Below, one piece after another: positions 1 through 11,984 of a DNA stretch of 64,000 bases (its first letter is position 1; every line of letters begins with the position of its first letter). This DNA comes from Pterobdella sp. o SKG-2022 (taxonomy: Eukaryota > Annelida > Clitellata > Hirudinida > Piscicolidae). The stretch is from contig OZ038321.1 in NCBI GenBank assembly GCA_964035795.1, forward strand, positions 248,001 to 312,000, read 5' to 3'. Below the pieces are notes generated by a model. It ran no database searches. It had not been told where the DNA came from and was given only the letters and a program-made list of their open reading frames with translations. A program made the translations under genes and the position numbers.

Positions 1-2785
1 TTTGAAACCTCGTATTCTTTCTTCATTTGTTTTCGGCAGGCTTTTTGTTCCCATTCGCTTCTCTTTTATTTTTTCTGTTGTTATTTGAAGATTCATGGTT
101 AATATAACATTTCTAAGTAATACAGATTGAATCTCTTTTGATTTTGAAAAGAGCTTGAGAAAAAGATACGATGTTTCAAGATTTAAAAAAAATATTGCTT
201 AGAAGAAAATGATTTTAATCAAAATAAAATTATATTTTTTTTGTCCAGCGCCCTCTATGGTCAAGCGAAATATTCTTTATTAAATTTTTAATAGCTTCAT
301 TTTATTTTAACCACTCATTTTATAATTATTGAAAATAATATCTCTTCATAAATAATCAGTTTATGGGTACTAAAAATGAAATGAAGTTAGTAAAGATATA
401 CGTAAACCATTTTTATTAACTATTAGTCCGGGGCACAAAGTTGAAGTTAGCGCCTGCAATACAAGGCGGCTTTTTTCATATAACCTGGATAACAGATTTC
501 GTTAGTATGTGTCGACAAACTGATAAACGGGTGTAGTTGTCATTTGGCTTGGCGGATGATCTTTCTTTTTTTTGACAACGACAAGGCAAACTGCTCAAAT
601 GTGGAAACGGCGGATCTTAAATTTGAAAATTTCAAGTTGGGTGTTGGCTCGGACTGGCTGTCTGTAAAAATTTGTTCCAAATAAGTGTCTTATTTCACCA
701 ATTACTCAATAGTAGTATCAATAATTTAGGATGACTGCAGTTAAACTGCGACAGGTACAGGAGTGCAATCTAATTAGAATTTTCACTGAATACGATAAAG
801 TATAATAAAATAAGACTGAAAAAACTTGGCTTGATGTGCTTTTCAAAAGCTAAATTTTATTATATTTCAAAACCACTCCATTTTATCTAAAGGGTTATTT
901 TATGAATATTAAAATATAATGAAGTTATTTTTAAAAAACTTCAATTTTGCTTCTCTAAGACAATAAATTCAAAACCAACAAGAAATTATCAAAGAAATAA
1001 ATCAATAGCAGTTCTTCGACACAAATAAATTTTTAATTTTCTCAGATCCAATGTGGATATTCAACTTGAACAGAAAGTTTTGAAAAAAAGTGCTATATAA
1101 ATTCAAATTTAGAGAAAATTCATTGATACGAGAGCTCGAGATGTTATTGAATGGAAGGTTTGGACGGGTATTTAGAACTTATAAAACTTCTCCAAGAAGA
1201 ATGACAAAAAATTAAAAAAAAAAACATGGAAAAGTTTCATTTGTAACGAAAAGCCCCATGCATTCGCTTGAACAAATTAAATGTCTCGTTCGATTGTAAT
1301 GGAACTTAACACAAAGAGTCAATTAGCACAAAGCTAGTCATCTTCTGTGGCACCACCAGATGAGTTTCCGAGGCAGCGTTTTGTGTCATTATATTGTTCG
1401 AGGACAACATTCGAACCGTGTTTTTGAGGTTGTAAATTTGTTATTCAGACACTTCTACTTGAACGAAAGCACATGTAATATGGAAGTACTGATATATTTT
1501 GTATTTGAGTAACATTATTTTATACACATCCAATAAAAGGACTTTGAAGTCTTAAAAAACGATGAATCTTAATTAGGACTTTGAACTGTCCCCATCAAAA
1601 TCCTGGATTCCACTCTATTCAAGTGGCATTCAATAACTCTTGTGGCTTCTGATGATTTTTTTTCATTTGGGAACTATAAAAATATAATTTAAAAAATAAT
1701 TTTTGAAAAGTGAATTTCAAAAAATTAGTTTTGCAAAAAAAATTTTCAAATTTTCTTAATGTTTAAAAGCATTTTTGATTACACACGCCAAATGATAATT
1801 TTTGAAGAAACATTTAAAAAAAAATTGCGGAATTAAAATCCATTGAACAATGCTCATACGAGGTTTGTGAAAGATGAAAGGTTCATTATTTTGCAATAAG
1901 AGAAACTTTTACAACACAAAACTAAAAGTGAAAACATGATATTTTGTGAATCTTGATTATTGTGAAAACGTGAAAACATTGGAAATAAGAATTGTGGACA
2001 TTTTCATGAAAATATTAAATGAAAAACTGAAAATAAGCTAAATATAAAAATTTAGACTTTTTTTTAGATAAGAATCTTAATGAGTTAAGTTCATTAGAGG
2101 TTTTGCTGTAGTGGGTGTATTGGAGCTGAACCAAAAGTGAAAATTTTTATAATCAAGATTTAAAAACTAAATTATTACAAAATGAAAAATCATTTATAAA
2201 ATTAAAATTATTGAGAAAATTGAAATTGTTCAAAAAAAAATAAAAATTGTCTTGAAAAAACGAAAATAATAAAAAATTTGAAATCTTGAAATTAATATTT
2301 TACAAGAAAAAAAAACGTTCACAAAAACGTTGGGAATAGAAAAATTTATGTTGAGTTTGGTCTAATCGCCTAGAGTGATTCAAAAGCTTTTCAAACATTT
2401 TTCTGCATTCGTAGCAAAACTTGAAAAAGTTTTGAAATAGAAAACATTAGTTTGGAAGGCTAAAAGGCCACGTTTTTATTCTTTATACGTTAAATAAAAA
2501 ACGTTAAATAAATTGAGCCTAAAAAATATTCCCTATAAAAACTTCAATAAAATAGGAATTCAGTTGAAACAAGCTTGTTAGTTGACAATTTATTTCAGAT
2601 TTCAAAAACCTTAAAAATGAAAAACATCAGAAAAACATGAAATGGCGTGATAATAAATTTATTAATCACAAAAATAATAAATTAACCAACAAATGAATGG
2701 AATTTTCATTTAATGTTGAATAAATGATTAATCAATAAACGAATCATAAAATGCAATGAAGATGAATGGATAAATAAAAACTCAC
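1..2785 (-). other. Intronic AT-rich DNA of the GPCR gene
   Basis: No open frame longer than a few dozen codons and no recognisable domain is visible on either strand. The stretch follows the splice donor at 2785/2784 of the receptor gene on the minus strand, so it is read as intron. The exon(s) for TM6 and TM7 that a rhodopsin-family receptor needs could not be found here and probably lie below base 1. The composition is A/T-rich with many short A and T runs. Two less AT-rich patches (about 420-640 and 1300-1400) have no recognised content. Confidence 0.5.
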
Positions 2786-5700
2786 CTGTGAAAGTCCTCC
2801 TTCTCCTCCTTTCCTCATCACCCGACTGTAACAAACTCCTCAAACTGAAAAACCTCTCTTTCGCTCTCATAGCACCCTTGCTTCTCTTTACACCAATCTT
2901 CCCCATCCTTACACCACCCTCTCCTTTCCCCACACTGCCCTTTTTTTTATCCACACCCTCTTCTTCTATCCCCACCCCACCTTCTCTTTTCTCCACACCT
3001 TCACCACACGAGCATCTGGTCATTTCGACTTCTTCAGACACCCTGCCATCACTACTTCTTTTCATGCAACACAAAATCCGGCCTCCATGTGATGTGGAGT
3101 TCCACAAAACACAAGCTATCTTCGAGTAAGCCAGTGTCATAAAGAAGAATGGAATGAAGAAGATGAAGAAAAAAATGACAGCTTGGTAGGTGATGCGGTA
3201 GGAAGGGTGTGAGACGTTGAGGCAAGTAGTCCTGACTACGGTGAAGTTGTAACCTTCTCTCGTGTCTACAGCATGGAACTCGGGAGCGGCGATGAGAAGG
3301 GAGAATGTCCAGATGCAGGAAATGGTGAGGCGAGTCCTGCGGAAGGTGGATGGAAACTTGAGGGGATGGCAAATGGCAAAGTATCTCTCTGAGGAGATGG
3401 CTGTCAAGGTGAGCACCGAGACTGTCACTGATACCACCTGGGAAAGGGTAATGAAGAGTTTTAGCTAGCTTTTGTTTGTGAGAAGTTATGAATTAATTTG
3501 TTCAAATAATTTACTGAGTTTTGATGTTCATTATATACTTTTAAATTTCATTATATTTAATTTTGCGATGAAACGATGAAAACTGGCGAAACATTGAAGT
3601 TTCAAAACGCATTGTGGATTTTTTTCCATGTTTCCCTTTTCTTATTTATTTCCACTAGTACTTATCTGTAAAATTTCTTCTTCTTATTTCATGTGTCAGT
3701 TTATTTTTTGATCTTTTCTTATACATTTTTTTAATTAGTTTCTTTATATTCGGAGCAGTGAATTAAGATGGAAACCTCTCGTAACAGGTTGTCGATTCAT
3801 AATTCATGTTGCATTTGGAAGAACAATCAAAACATTTAGAATTTGACAACATTTAAAACTGAAAAGGTTTTTTTAAAATTTTGTAAATTGAACAATAAAT
3901 ATTAAAAAATGTCAGAAAACACCGAAAGAAGTGAGAATTTTTAAAAATTACACGAACTTATAAGAAAGTTGAGAAAAAACAGAGAAAACAGAAACAAAAC
4001 GTGAAAAAAATGTCAGAAGTAAAAAAACAGAAATATGCTTGTGCACATAATGAACTTCCGCTCATGCGACATCGTAAAGCATTTTAAGCTGGAGGTCATC
4101 ATCATCATCATCACCACCCTCCTCTTCTTTCTCACCACCATCACCATCATTTTCTTCCTCCTCTTCCTCATTATCTTAATGATTATTATTTATTTTATTG
4201 CCTGATGCAACACCATCCATCACACGACAATATTTACAATCTATATTGTGTTTGTCGATGATGGGGGTGGGGTGATGATGATGATGTTTAATATTGTTTC
4301 TATTGCTACAAAACAATTATTCACTTTTTAGAGTAATCTTAAATTTACCTATAAAGAATATTTGACAATTTTTTTACGTGGATTTATGGAAGAATTTTAG
4401 TAAATTGATTGAGCAAAATAAATAGCTATAATTTTCGATAAATTTAGCCTTATCCTAAAACAGTAGCAAAAAAAAGTTCAGTCACTATGGTTATGAAGCA
4501 ATTTGAACAAAGACTATAAATAATAAAACTTAGTGCTTAACTAATTTAGAAACAACTTATTTTTCAATGTTAATTTGTAACTTAAAAGAAAAATTTTTTC
4601 TGATGTAGATTAATCTTCATGCCTCCGCTTTTTTGCTTTTTACAAGTTCTTATTGTCCAATTTTTGTAACATCATTAGTAATGAATCCCAGGCACTTGTT
4701 TCCACCTGCAACTGTGGGTCATTGTAGACATTCCTTAACGATTTATTCTTTCTTACCTCCTGGCTTTCCCGTATTAATAGTTTAATTTAGAAGGGATGCT
4801 CTATTTTATTCAATAAATTTACTAAAATTCTTCCATAAATTGACGTAAAAAAATTGTCAATTATTAACAATTTATTGTTAAGCAAACAATTTTTGAGAGG
4901 CGATAAGTTGAGCAAGGGGGAAATGTAGAATGGCCAGCGTATAAGACGTGCACGAGATGACCTTCGTCTTGGGCATGACATTCAAGGTACCAACTTTCAA
5001 ACCTGCTACCTGATGAGGCTGCTACCATTTCAAGGTGCGAACCTGAACACCCATCCTTGTCCTTTAGTAACCCTTCGAAGTTATTTGTTTCTTGGAGAAC
5101 CTCACGCGGACTGTTTTATGAGTCTGCCCTCATGAGACCAGGTTTCTAAATTTTCAGTGAAAGAAGAGGCAACTCTTGACAGCCTGATGCTTAAAACAGG
5201 GTATGCTCTTCACATATGCAAGAGAACATGAGTGTAAAAAATTGAAAATGATTAGCTGAAATAATGAGCTTAAGCACAATATGCTCTCGGCAGCATTTGA
5301 GCTTACACACAAGATAGAAATGATGTAAAAGTGATAATTAAAAGTAATAATATTTAAAAAAAACTGGCTATTTTTTAAAAGTGCTTTTTGCACATAAATA
5401 ACATTAATTTGCCTTTTTGAATACTTGCCGTAATTGCTTCGTGATTGTTAAAAACTTATAATAACACACAGAACCCTGCCAAAAAATGTTGTTGAAAACA
5501 AATAATTTTTATTTTTTTGGTTATCATCATAACAATCGGAATATATCATAATAATTGTGAACATTTATCATTTTATCGTGAATATTATATTCGCAGTTTT
5601 GAATTCTACTTTTAATAGCATCATTTTTCAACTTCAAAGGACATTTAAGGATTTTTTACATGAACATTTGCAAATATTATGAGTTTTCAATTTAATTTGA

Positions 5701-8700
5701 TGACAGTTTCTTTAAATTCAATTTTTCTTATTCTTACCAATGAGACTTAAAAGTATTCACAGAAAAAATGCAGTTTTTTTTGTATTCAAAAGCAAAACAA
5801 ACGAGGAAGCATGAATGTGCATGACACAGCATTCTTGCGAAATATTCAAAAATTTTAACATGTTTGTTCAATAGATCGATAATTTTGAAATGTGATAGTC
5901 TTTATTAAACCGCAGTTCATTGCGTAAATCAAATATTTCCATTTCAAAACGTTTTTTTTTATTTCTTTTTCATCTATTTTTTCAAAGTTATTTTCAAGGC
6001 CTTAAAAAATTTTTTCCCACTATAACTTTTGACTCGGTTTTTTATGGTGCAAAAGTTAACACCCACTTCCCTAAATACGTTTTACATTGACCATGTAATG
6101 ATTATAAAAGCAATAAAAAAATAATGAAATTTATAATAAAAAAACCAATAAAACTAACAAAAATAAAAAAAAAATTAAAAGAAAAAGAATAATAATAAAA
6201 ACAAAAAAAGTATCAACAATAAAAATATTCTTAGAATAATAGTCTTAATGCACTTTAAAATTTATAGTTGTACGTGTTCTATTAAGAAAGGCAGGGGAAA
6301 ACGGCTAATTCTGTCATTACTATCGACGAAATAATACTTGTAGTTTTGTTAAAAAGAAGTAGTAGCAAAAATTATTAGCAACTAATTTACATAAAACTCC
6401 AACTCAAGTATCCATTTTGAAAGTCATCGGTAATGAATCGTTGTTATTAGCTTCCTCACCACTTCTCCACATAGCTATGGATAACACAACACCCACCACA
6501 AAAAACATTACTTGTCTCTTTTATCCTTACCATACTAAAAAGTCACCATCACCACCCATACCACCACCATCTTCGCCTTCATCACCACCTCTCTCCACCC
6601 ACCTGCAGATAAACAATAAGCTTGCACATAAGGCTGCCAATGAACCAGGTGCCTGTGACATCAACCAGCACTGAAGAAGGCATGCAAAAGAGCAGGACCA
6701 TGAGATCAGCCACGGAGAGGTTGAAGATGAAGAGGTTGGTGACTGTTTTCATCCATCTCTCCTTCCACACCACTATGCACACCAATACATTACCTATGAA
6801 AGAATGATGAAGACAATATCAATGAAAATATTTTTTATTTATATATTTTACTTTTCAAGAAGGTGATAATTGATCCATGTGTAACCATGCCTACATGATG
6901 AAGGCATTAAAATTCACAAAGGATTCAAAAGCATAAGCTCATACGATAACGTAGGATACAGCAATGATGGAATTTCAAATGTCAAATTATGACATGTCTC
7001 TAAGATAAATATTAAAAAAGTTATATAGATACATGTTTTTAAAATAAAAATTTTTTGAAGCTGAATTAAACATTATACATAAAAACGTTATAGTAAAAGT
7101 TACTTCAAATTTTACAAAGCTTTTGGTAAGTTAAACTCACAAAATCAAGCGATGTATGCAAACATAGACTTTTCCAACTAAAAACGTAACTTTTAAAGTT
7201 TTTTGCACCACTGAAAACTTTATGACGTTCATTTTGAGTGTTTTTCACTCCATCTGAAATAAGAACAAACTGTCAGCCATCGTTATTATTACCTTCAAGA
7301 GCGTAGCGCGTGTTGAAATTTATTTTTTGAAAGTAAACTTTTCCATTTGAAACTTTTAAAATTATGCGATGCTGTTTAAAAAACTTAAAAATAACTCTTA
7401 TAGACACTTTGAATTTAATTTATTGAATTTATAAAATAATCGTCTGCTGACTGCCATTTTAATCTTTATAATACTTTAGTATGATGCGCTTTAAAATTAA
7501 AAAAAAATCTAAGATCTGAAAAATTTGGAAAACTCAAAAAAGTTTTAACACTGAAACAAAAATATTTTTTTGGAATAAATTAGATAAAATTTTTCAAGAA
7601 GAAATAAATAACAGTTTATCGATAACGTCCAAGGCTTCATTTGGGACATTTTATTTAAAAATTTTTGATTTTAAAGTTTAAAATAGAACTTCATTCTTAT
7701 TTATAGTCTTTCATTCACTTTTCTCATTTTTTTGCAGCTTATTTATTCATTTTTTTATTTTTTGAAAAAATATTAATACTCCCTAAATATTTTTTCAAGC
7801 AATCCATTCAATTATCAGGACTGTTTTCCCACTCAGCTATTTCTTTCAATTACATTTCTTATAATTATATTTACATAAGCATTTATCGCCATGAGAAATG
7901 CTTAATTTTTTTGAGAGCATTATTGACCATTTTTCATCAAAAAAAATATTGCAAAAAATATTTTTTCAAAATAAAGCTCAAAGTAAAAATTTAAAATCCA
8001 TAACTTTATTTATGACACATCACATTTAACCTCTTATAAGAACCTTCCCCTACCAACTCGACAACTCCATAGCCCATCAAGCCACACCACTCCACACCAC
8101 ATCACACCACTTCCTATCCAAACTTATCACAACAACCCCACTCCACCAACCCCACCACACCACACCAACCCCATCCCAACACTCCCACTACATCACCCAC
8201 ACCTCACCACATCACACCACATCACACCACTTTCTATCCAAACTTATCACAACAACCCCACTCCACCAACCCCACCACACCACACCATCACACCAATTTC
8301 ACCACACCAACTCCACCCTATCACACCACCCCCATCACACCACTCCCATCATACCACCCCCACCACACCAACCCCATCCCAACACTTCCACTACATCACC
8401 CACACCACACCACCCTAATCACACCACTCACACCACACCAATCCCATCACACCACCCCCACCACACTGTCTTTCCTATCTCCTAACCCCCTCTACCCACC
8501 TGACAGACCAATCACAAAGACGATAATGGACACCACAATAAAGAACCAATCATAAATAGATGGTTGTATTTCTTCCAGCAGAACTTGTCTTACCATCTCA
8601 CACACTGTACTGTTGTTGAGATCGAGGGTGAAACGAGGGGGGGTGGATAGATGATGGGTTGGAGGATGGTGGGTGTAAAGATGGTTCGAAGTGTTTTGAA

Positions 8701-8776
8701 ACATGAGAAAGTCTTGAGATGTGTTTAAGGGAGGAAAGAGAAATTTTGTGGAATTCAGTTTCAACAAGAAGTCCAT
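2786..8776 (-). CDS. Orexin/allatotropin receptor-like neuropeptide GPCR, 3 exons, 3' incomplete
   Basis: Class A (rhodopsin family) peptide receptor acting at the plasma membrane through G proteins. Exons on the minus strand are 8776-8500, 6793-6603 and 3437-2786. All junctions are GT-AG with matching phases: G|GTGGGT to CATAG|GT, CAG|GTGGGT to CCCAG|GTG, and AG|GTGAGTT. Exon 1 carries an N-terminus with four N-glycosylation sequons and TM1 up to the conserved Gly-Asn. Exon 2 has NLSVADL (TM2, Asp2.50) and the TM3 Cys in LMCKLIVYLQ. Exon 3 has TM3 ending in ERY (DRY position), YFAICHPLKF, TM4, TM5 and a long basic third loop. The VTNLFIFNLS, VLVDVT and AICHPL blocks match the orexin/allatotropin receptor group best. 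The start is the ATG at 8776; an upstream frame extension has no ATG. TM6, TM7 and the tail are missing from the window. The ligand is inferred from family resemblance only. Confidence 0.9.
3438..6602 (-). other. GPCR intron 2
   Basis: A 3.2-kb intron between the TM1-3 exon and the TM3-5 exon. It is AT-rich and contains short ATC/CAT runs (about 4098-4290), the inverted-repeat pair listed separately, and a less AT-rich block at about 4900-5160 without recognised coding content. Confidence 0.75.
4366..4862. repeat. Element-like segment bounded by a ~60-bp imperfect inverted repeat
   Basis: The sequence at 4366-4430 (starting TTGACAATTTTTTTACGTGG) reappears in reverse complement at about 4799-4862 with only a handful of differences over some 60 bases. 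The two arms enclose about 370 bp. This is the layout of a non-autonomous foldback/MITE-type DNA transposon, or of a local inverted duplication. No transposase frame lies between the arms. Confidence 0.6.
6794..8499 (-). other. GPCR intron 1
   Basis: A 1.7-kb intron between exon 1 and exon 2 of the receptor. Its portion next to exon 1 is a C/A-rich minisatellite, listed separately. The rest is AT-rich with no visible gene. Confidence 0.75.
8040..8470. repeat. CA-rich minisatellite (CCACACCACA-type)
   Basis: About 430 bp built of CCACAC, CATCACAC and CACCCC words. Longer blocks recur: the segment from CTATCCAAACTTATCACAAC through the following CCACTCCACC occurs at about 8117 and again at about 8235, and the CCCATCCCAACACT segment occurs at about 8170 and again at about 8373. 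It lies wholly within GPCR intron 1. Confidence 0.85.
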
Positions 8777-9420
8777 TTGGGGGGGGGGGGACAAAGATGA
8801 AAAAGATGGATTCAAACTTTTTATGGAGCTGTTGAGAGATTTTTTGTGTTGTTTTGTGGGAACTTGTAGTCGGTTAAAATAAAATTATTAGTCAGAAAAA
8901 GTTCGAGAATTGTGGGAAATCTTTGAAATTTTTAGCGGTATGTGGGTGCTTGGAAGAAGAAATTATGAGTGATGAGGGAGGTATGAAGGAGGTTATTAGA
9001 GTCTTGGGCTGTTGTTTATGAGTTCAGTGCTCACATATATGATGTGGTGTGATGTGGTGTGGTGTGATGTGGTGTGTGATGGAGATTTGGTGGTGTAGTT
9101 TTGGAGCTTTTTTTCTTTTTGACGCTTTTTAGGTTATTTTTTGTAGAGTTTACAAAAGATTTTGGAAAAATTGTCTTTATTCAAAAGGATCTCTGTTGGA
9201 GATTGAATATAAAATTCATAAAAATCAAAAATGAATATTTCAACAAACTTTTCCAGGTGATTTTGTTTACTTTTAAAATCAATTCGTCAATGAAAACAAT
9301 TCTGAAACATATGGGACTTAGCATCATGCCACTCAAAAAAAAAAACAGGGTTTTAAGTTGGCTGATCTCTTTATAATTCGTCGTCAGTGGATATCCTGAG
9401 TTTCAAGAGATCCGTTTCAA
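8777..9420. other. Upstream region of the GPCR gene
   Basis: Sequence upstream of the receptor start codon. It probably holds the 5' UTR and promoter, but no defined TATA or initiator could be chosen. At 9025-9085 there is a GATGTGGTGTGGTGT run, which is the reverse complement of the CA-rich words of the 8040-8470 minisatellite. No gene is recognised. Confidence 0.4.
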
Positions 9421-9424
9421 AAGC

Positions 9425-9800
9425 TTTTTATAATAATAGCAATAATAATATAAATAAAAATAAATAAAAAAAAAGTAAAATAAAATATAAAAAATGAAAA
9501 ATCATGAAATAATGGATATAATCAAAAAAAATAATAAAAAAAAAAAAAAATAAAAATAATAAAAATAAAAATAATGAAAAGAAAAATAATAAAAAGAAAA
9601 ATAATAAAAAGAAAATAAATAAAAACAAAAATAATAAAAATAAAAATAATAAAAATAAAAACAATAAAAATAAAAATAATAAAAAGAAAATAAATAAAAA
9701 TAAAAATATAAAAATAAAAATAACAAAAATAAAACAAAAAAAAAATAATAAAAATAAAAATAATAAAAAAAATTAATGTAATAAAAATAATAATAAAGGT
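9425..9800. repeat. A-rich simple repeat (AATAAAAAT-type)
   Basis: About 375 bp of A-rich pentamer to nonamer words such as AAAAAT and AATAAAAAG. All long open frames here are repeat artefacts. Confidence 0.9.
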
Positions 9801-9854
9801 TAAAATGACGAAAAATTTAAAAATAATAGTAATAGTTTTAGTTAACAAATGTAA

Positions 9855-10346
9855 TAAAAAAAATAAAAATAAAAACAATAATAAAAATAATAACACCAAT
9901 GATAATAAAAATAACAACAACAACAACAATAATAATAACAACAACAACAATAATAATAATAACAACAATAATAATAAAAATAACAACAACAAAAACAATA
10001 ATAATAATAACAAAAACAACAATAATAATAATAACAACAATAACAATAATAATAACAACAAAAACAATACTACTAATAACAACAACAACAACAATAATAA
10101 TAATAAAAAAAACAACAATAATAATAATAACAACAACAACAATAATAATAACAAAAACAACAATAATAATAACAAAAAAAACAATTCTACTAATAACAAC
10201 AACAACAATAATAATAACAACAAAAACAATACTACTAATAACAACAACAATAATAATAATAACAACAACAACAATAATAATAATAACAACAACAACAATA
10301 ATAATAATAACAACAACAACAATAATAATAATAACAAAAACAACAA
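9855..10346. repeat. AAC/AAT trinucleotide array, 5' side of the LINE
   Basis: Interspersed AAC and AAT triplets with marker interruptions (AATTCTACTAAT, AATACTACTAAT). The last 208 bp (10139-10346) reappear at 14941-15148, directly after the LINE tail, with a single difference. Confidence 0.95.
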
Positions 10347-10352
10347 TTGTCT

Positions 10353-11969
10353 ATGGTCGATAATATGTCCGCCATCGAAATAATTTGTTCCGAGATTGAT
10401 TCTATTCAAGCAGCTCTCAACACGTTAAAAAGTAATGTGTTGAACTTAATAAAGCCTGAGAAACCTTCGGTTCCAAAAAAAAGGGGGCGAAAGCCGAAGA
10501 CTATGACCACCTCAGCTCCTTCACTTTTCTCGCCTACCACATCTTCTTTGACTACTTCTTATCCTTCAACTACTTCACTTTTTTCGACCACTACATTTAC
10601 TTCAACTACCACATCTCCCTCAAGCACTTCAATCTTCTTAACCACTACATCTCCTTCGACTGCCTCAATCTCCTTGACCACTACATCTCCTTCAACTAAC
10701 TCTTCATCCCATGCAATAACTCCACTCCTCTCAACTACTCCATCTTCTTCATCAAGCTCAACCTCAACAACTATGACCACTTCTCCAACTTCATCCACAA
10801 GCATGACATCAATTTCAACTTCTCCATCTCCTGCTTCTACTACTACATTTTCTTCAACTAACTCTTCATCCCATGCAATAACCCCACTCTCTTCAACAAC
10901 TCCATCTTCTTCATCAAGCTCAACTTCAACAACTATGACCACTTCTCCAACTTCATCCACAAGCATGGCATCATTTTCAACTTCTCCATCTCTTGCTTCT
11001 ACAACAACTACTTCATCTCTTAGTTTAATTAATAATTTTCCATCATTAATTTCACTAGAATCATTTTTACCAATCAATACAATCACATCTACTCTTACTT
11101 CTAACTCACCTCAACCTACTTACAGCACTATTGTTAAGTCAAAAAACAAGCACACCCTTTCCTCTCCACCCACTAACAAAATCTCACACTCATTCCCCCC
11201 CAACCAACATATGAACCAGCTTATCAAGAAAACTCCACCAATAATTAAATATTTGACTAAAATTACTTCCACCATAGGTGAGACTCCAAGCGAGCTCTGC
11301 AGAAGATTGGTTTCATCCATTAACCTTTCTAAGCAGACCTTTAAGTCTTATCCCAAGCATGTTCGTGAGTCTACTGATGCCGTTGTCTGGGAAGCTGACT
11401 CTGCTGATTTGCTCAAAGATGCCAAACTTTTTCTTTCCTCTCTTCCCAACATCCGCCTTCATGACCCAATTCTTTTAAACCCAACAATTACTGTTCTGGG
11501 TCTACCGACATGGGTTTCGGATAAAGAACTGGAAACCTCTCTCAATCTTCTCTTTCCATCTGCTCATCCCAGTGCTCTTCGTGCCTTCAGACAGAGGCCT
11601 AACGCACGAAACCCTTCTACCCGTGATTGGCTTATCCAAGTTCCAAGCACTGTTTTTCCCACTCTGATCAAGTCCAAGAATATTCACCTCCCTTTTGGTA
11701 GATTTCCTTTCCACTCCCGTGTTCACCCTACTAGATGTCTGAATTGTCAGACTTACGGCCATAATATAGCTAAATGCCACAACCCTAGAGTATGTGAGCA
11801 CTGTGGCAAAGACCATCCGTCTGACAACTGCTCTAGATCTTCTCTTCCCTTCTGTGTTCCTTGTTTTAGATCAAATCGTCCTTGCCATGACCATGTCACC
11901 ACATCCTCTTCTTGTCCGGTGTACAAGCAACAAGTGCGACTTAAGATGGGGCGTACGGCCTGGCAATGA
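10353..11969 (+). CDS. LINE ORF1: gag-like nucleic-acid-binding protein with CCHC knuckles
   Basis: Nucleic-acid chaperone/RNP protein of the LINE. The chosen start is the ATG at 10353, just inside the element; an in-frame TTG precedes it. The N-terminus has a short helical segment, a basic PKKRGRKPK stretch (possible nuclear signal) and a long Ser/Thr/Pro-rich low-complexity region with an internal repeat: two copies of a block containing SSSHAITPL and TSPTSSTS. The second half holds a globular gag-like domain and ends in a zinc-knuckle cluster: CLNCQTYGHNIAKC, CEHCGKDHPSDNC and a third Cys/His group. ORF2 follows after 15 bp, so reinitiation or coupled translation is likely (inference). Confidence 0.88.
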   Translation: MVDNMSAIEIICSEIDSIQAALNTLKSNVLNLIKPEKPSVPKKRGRKPKTMTTSAPSLFSPTTSSLTTSYPSTTSLFSTTTFTSTTTSPSSTSIFLTTTSPSTASISLTTTSPSTNSSSHAITPLLSTTPSSSSSSTSTTMTTSPTSSTSMTSISTSPSPASTTTFSSTNSSSHAITPLSSTTPSSSSSSTSTTMTTSPTSSTSMASFSTSPSLASTTTTSSLSLINNFPSLISLESFLPINTITSTLTSNSPQPTYSTIVKSKNKHTLSSPPTNKISHSFPPNQHMNQLIKKTPPIIKYLTKITSTIGETPSELCRRLVSSINLSKQTFKSYPKHVRESTDAVVWEADSADLLKDAKLFLSSLPNIRLHDPILLNPTITVLGLPTWVSDKELETSLNLLFPSAHPSALRAFRQRPNARNPSTRDWLIQVPSTVFPTLIKSKNIHLPFGRFPFHSRVHPTRCLNCQTYGHNIAKCHNPRVCEHCGKDHPSDNCSRSSLPFCVPCFRSNRPCHDHVTTSSSCPVYKQQVRLKMGRTAWQ

Positions 11970-11984
11970 AGGCCTGCCTTACTC

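Noticed and set aside
9522..10409. Long poly-Leu or poly-Asn open frames over the AAC/AAT repeats
   Set aside because: Stop-free translation of trinucleotide repeats; the same occurs in other frames and on the other strand.
10559..11086. Minus-strand acidic Val/Glu-rich frame inside LINE ORF1
   Set aside because: Antisense of the Ser/Thr-rich repeat of ORF1; ORF1 has clear CCHC motifs and the right position.
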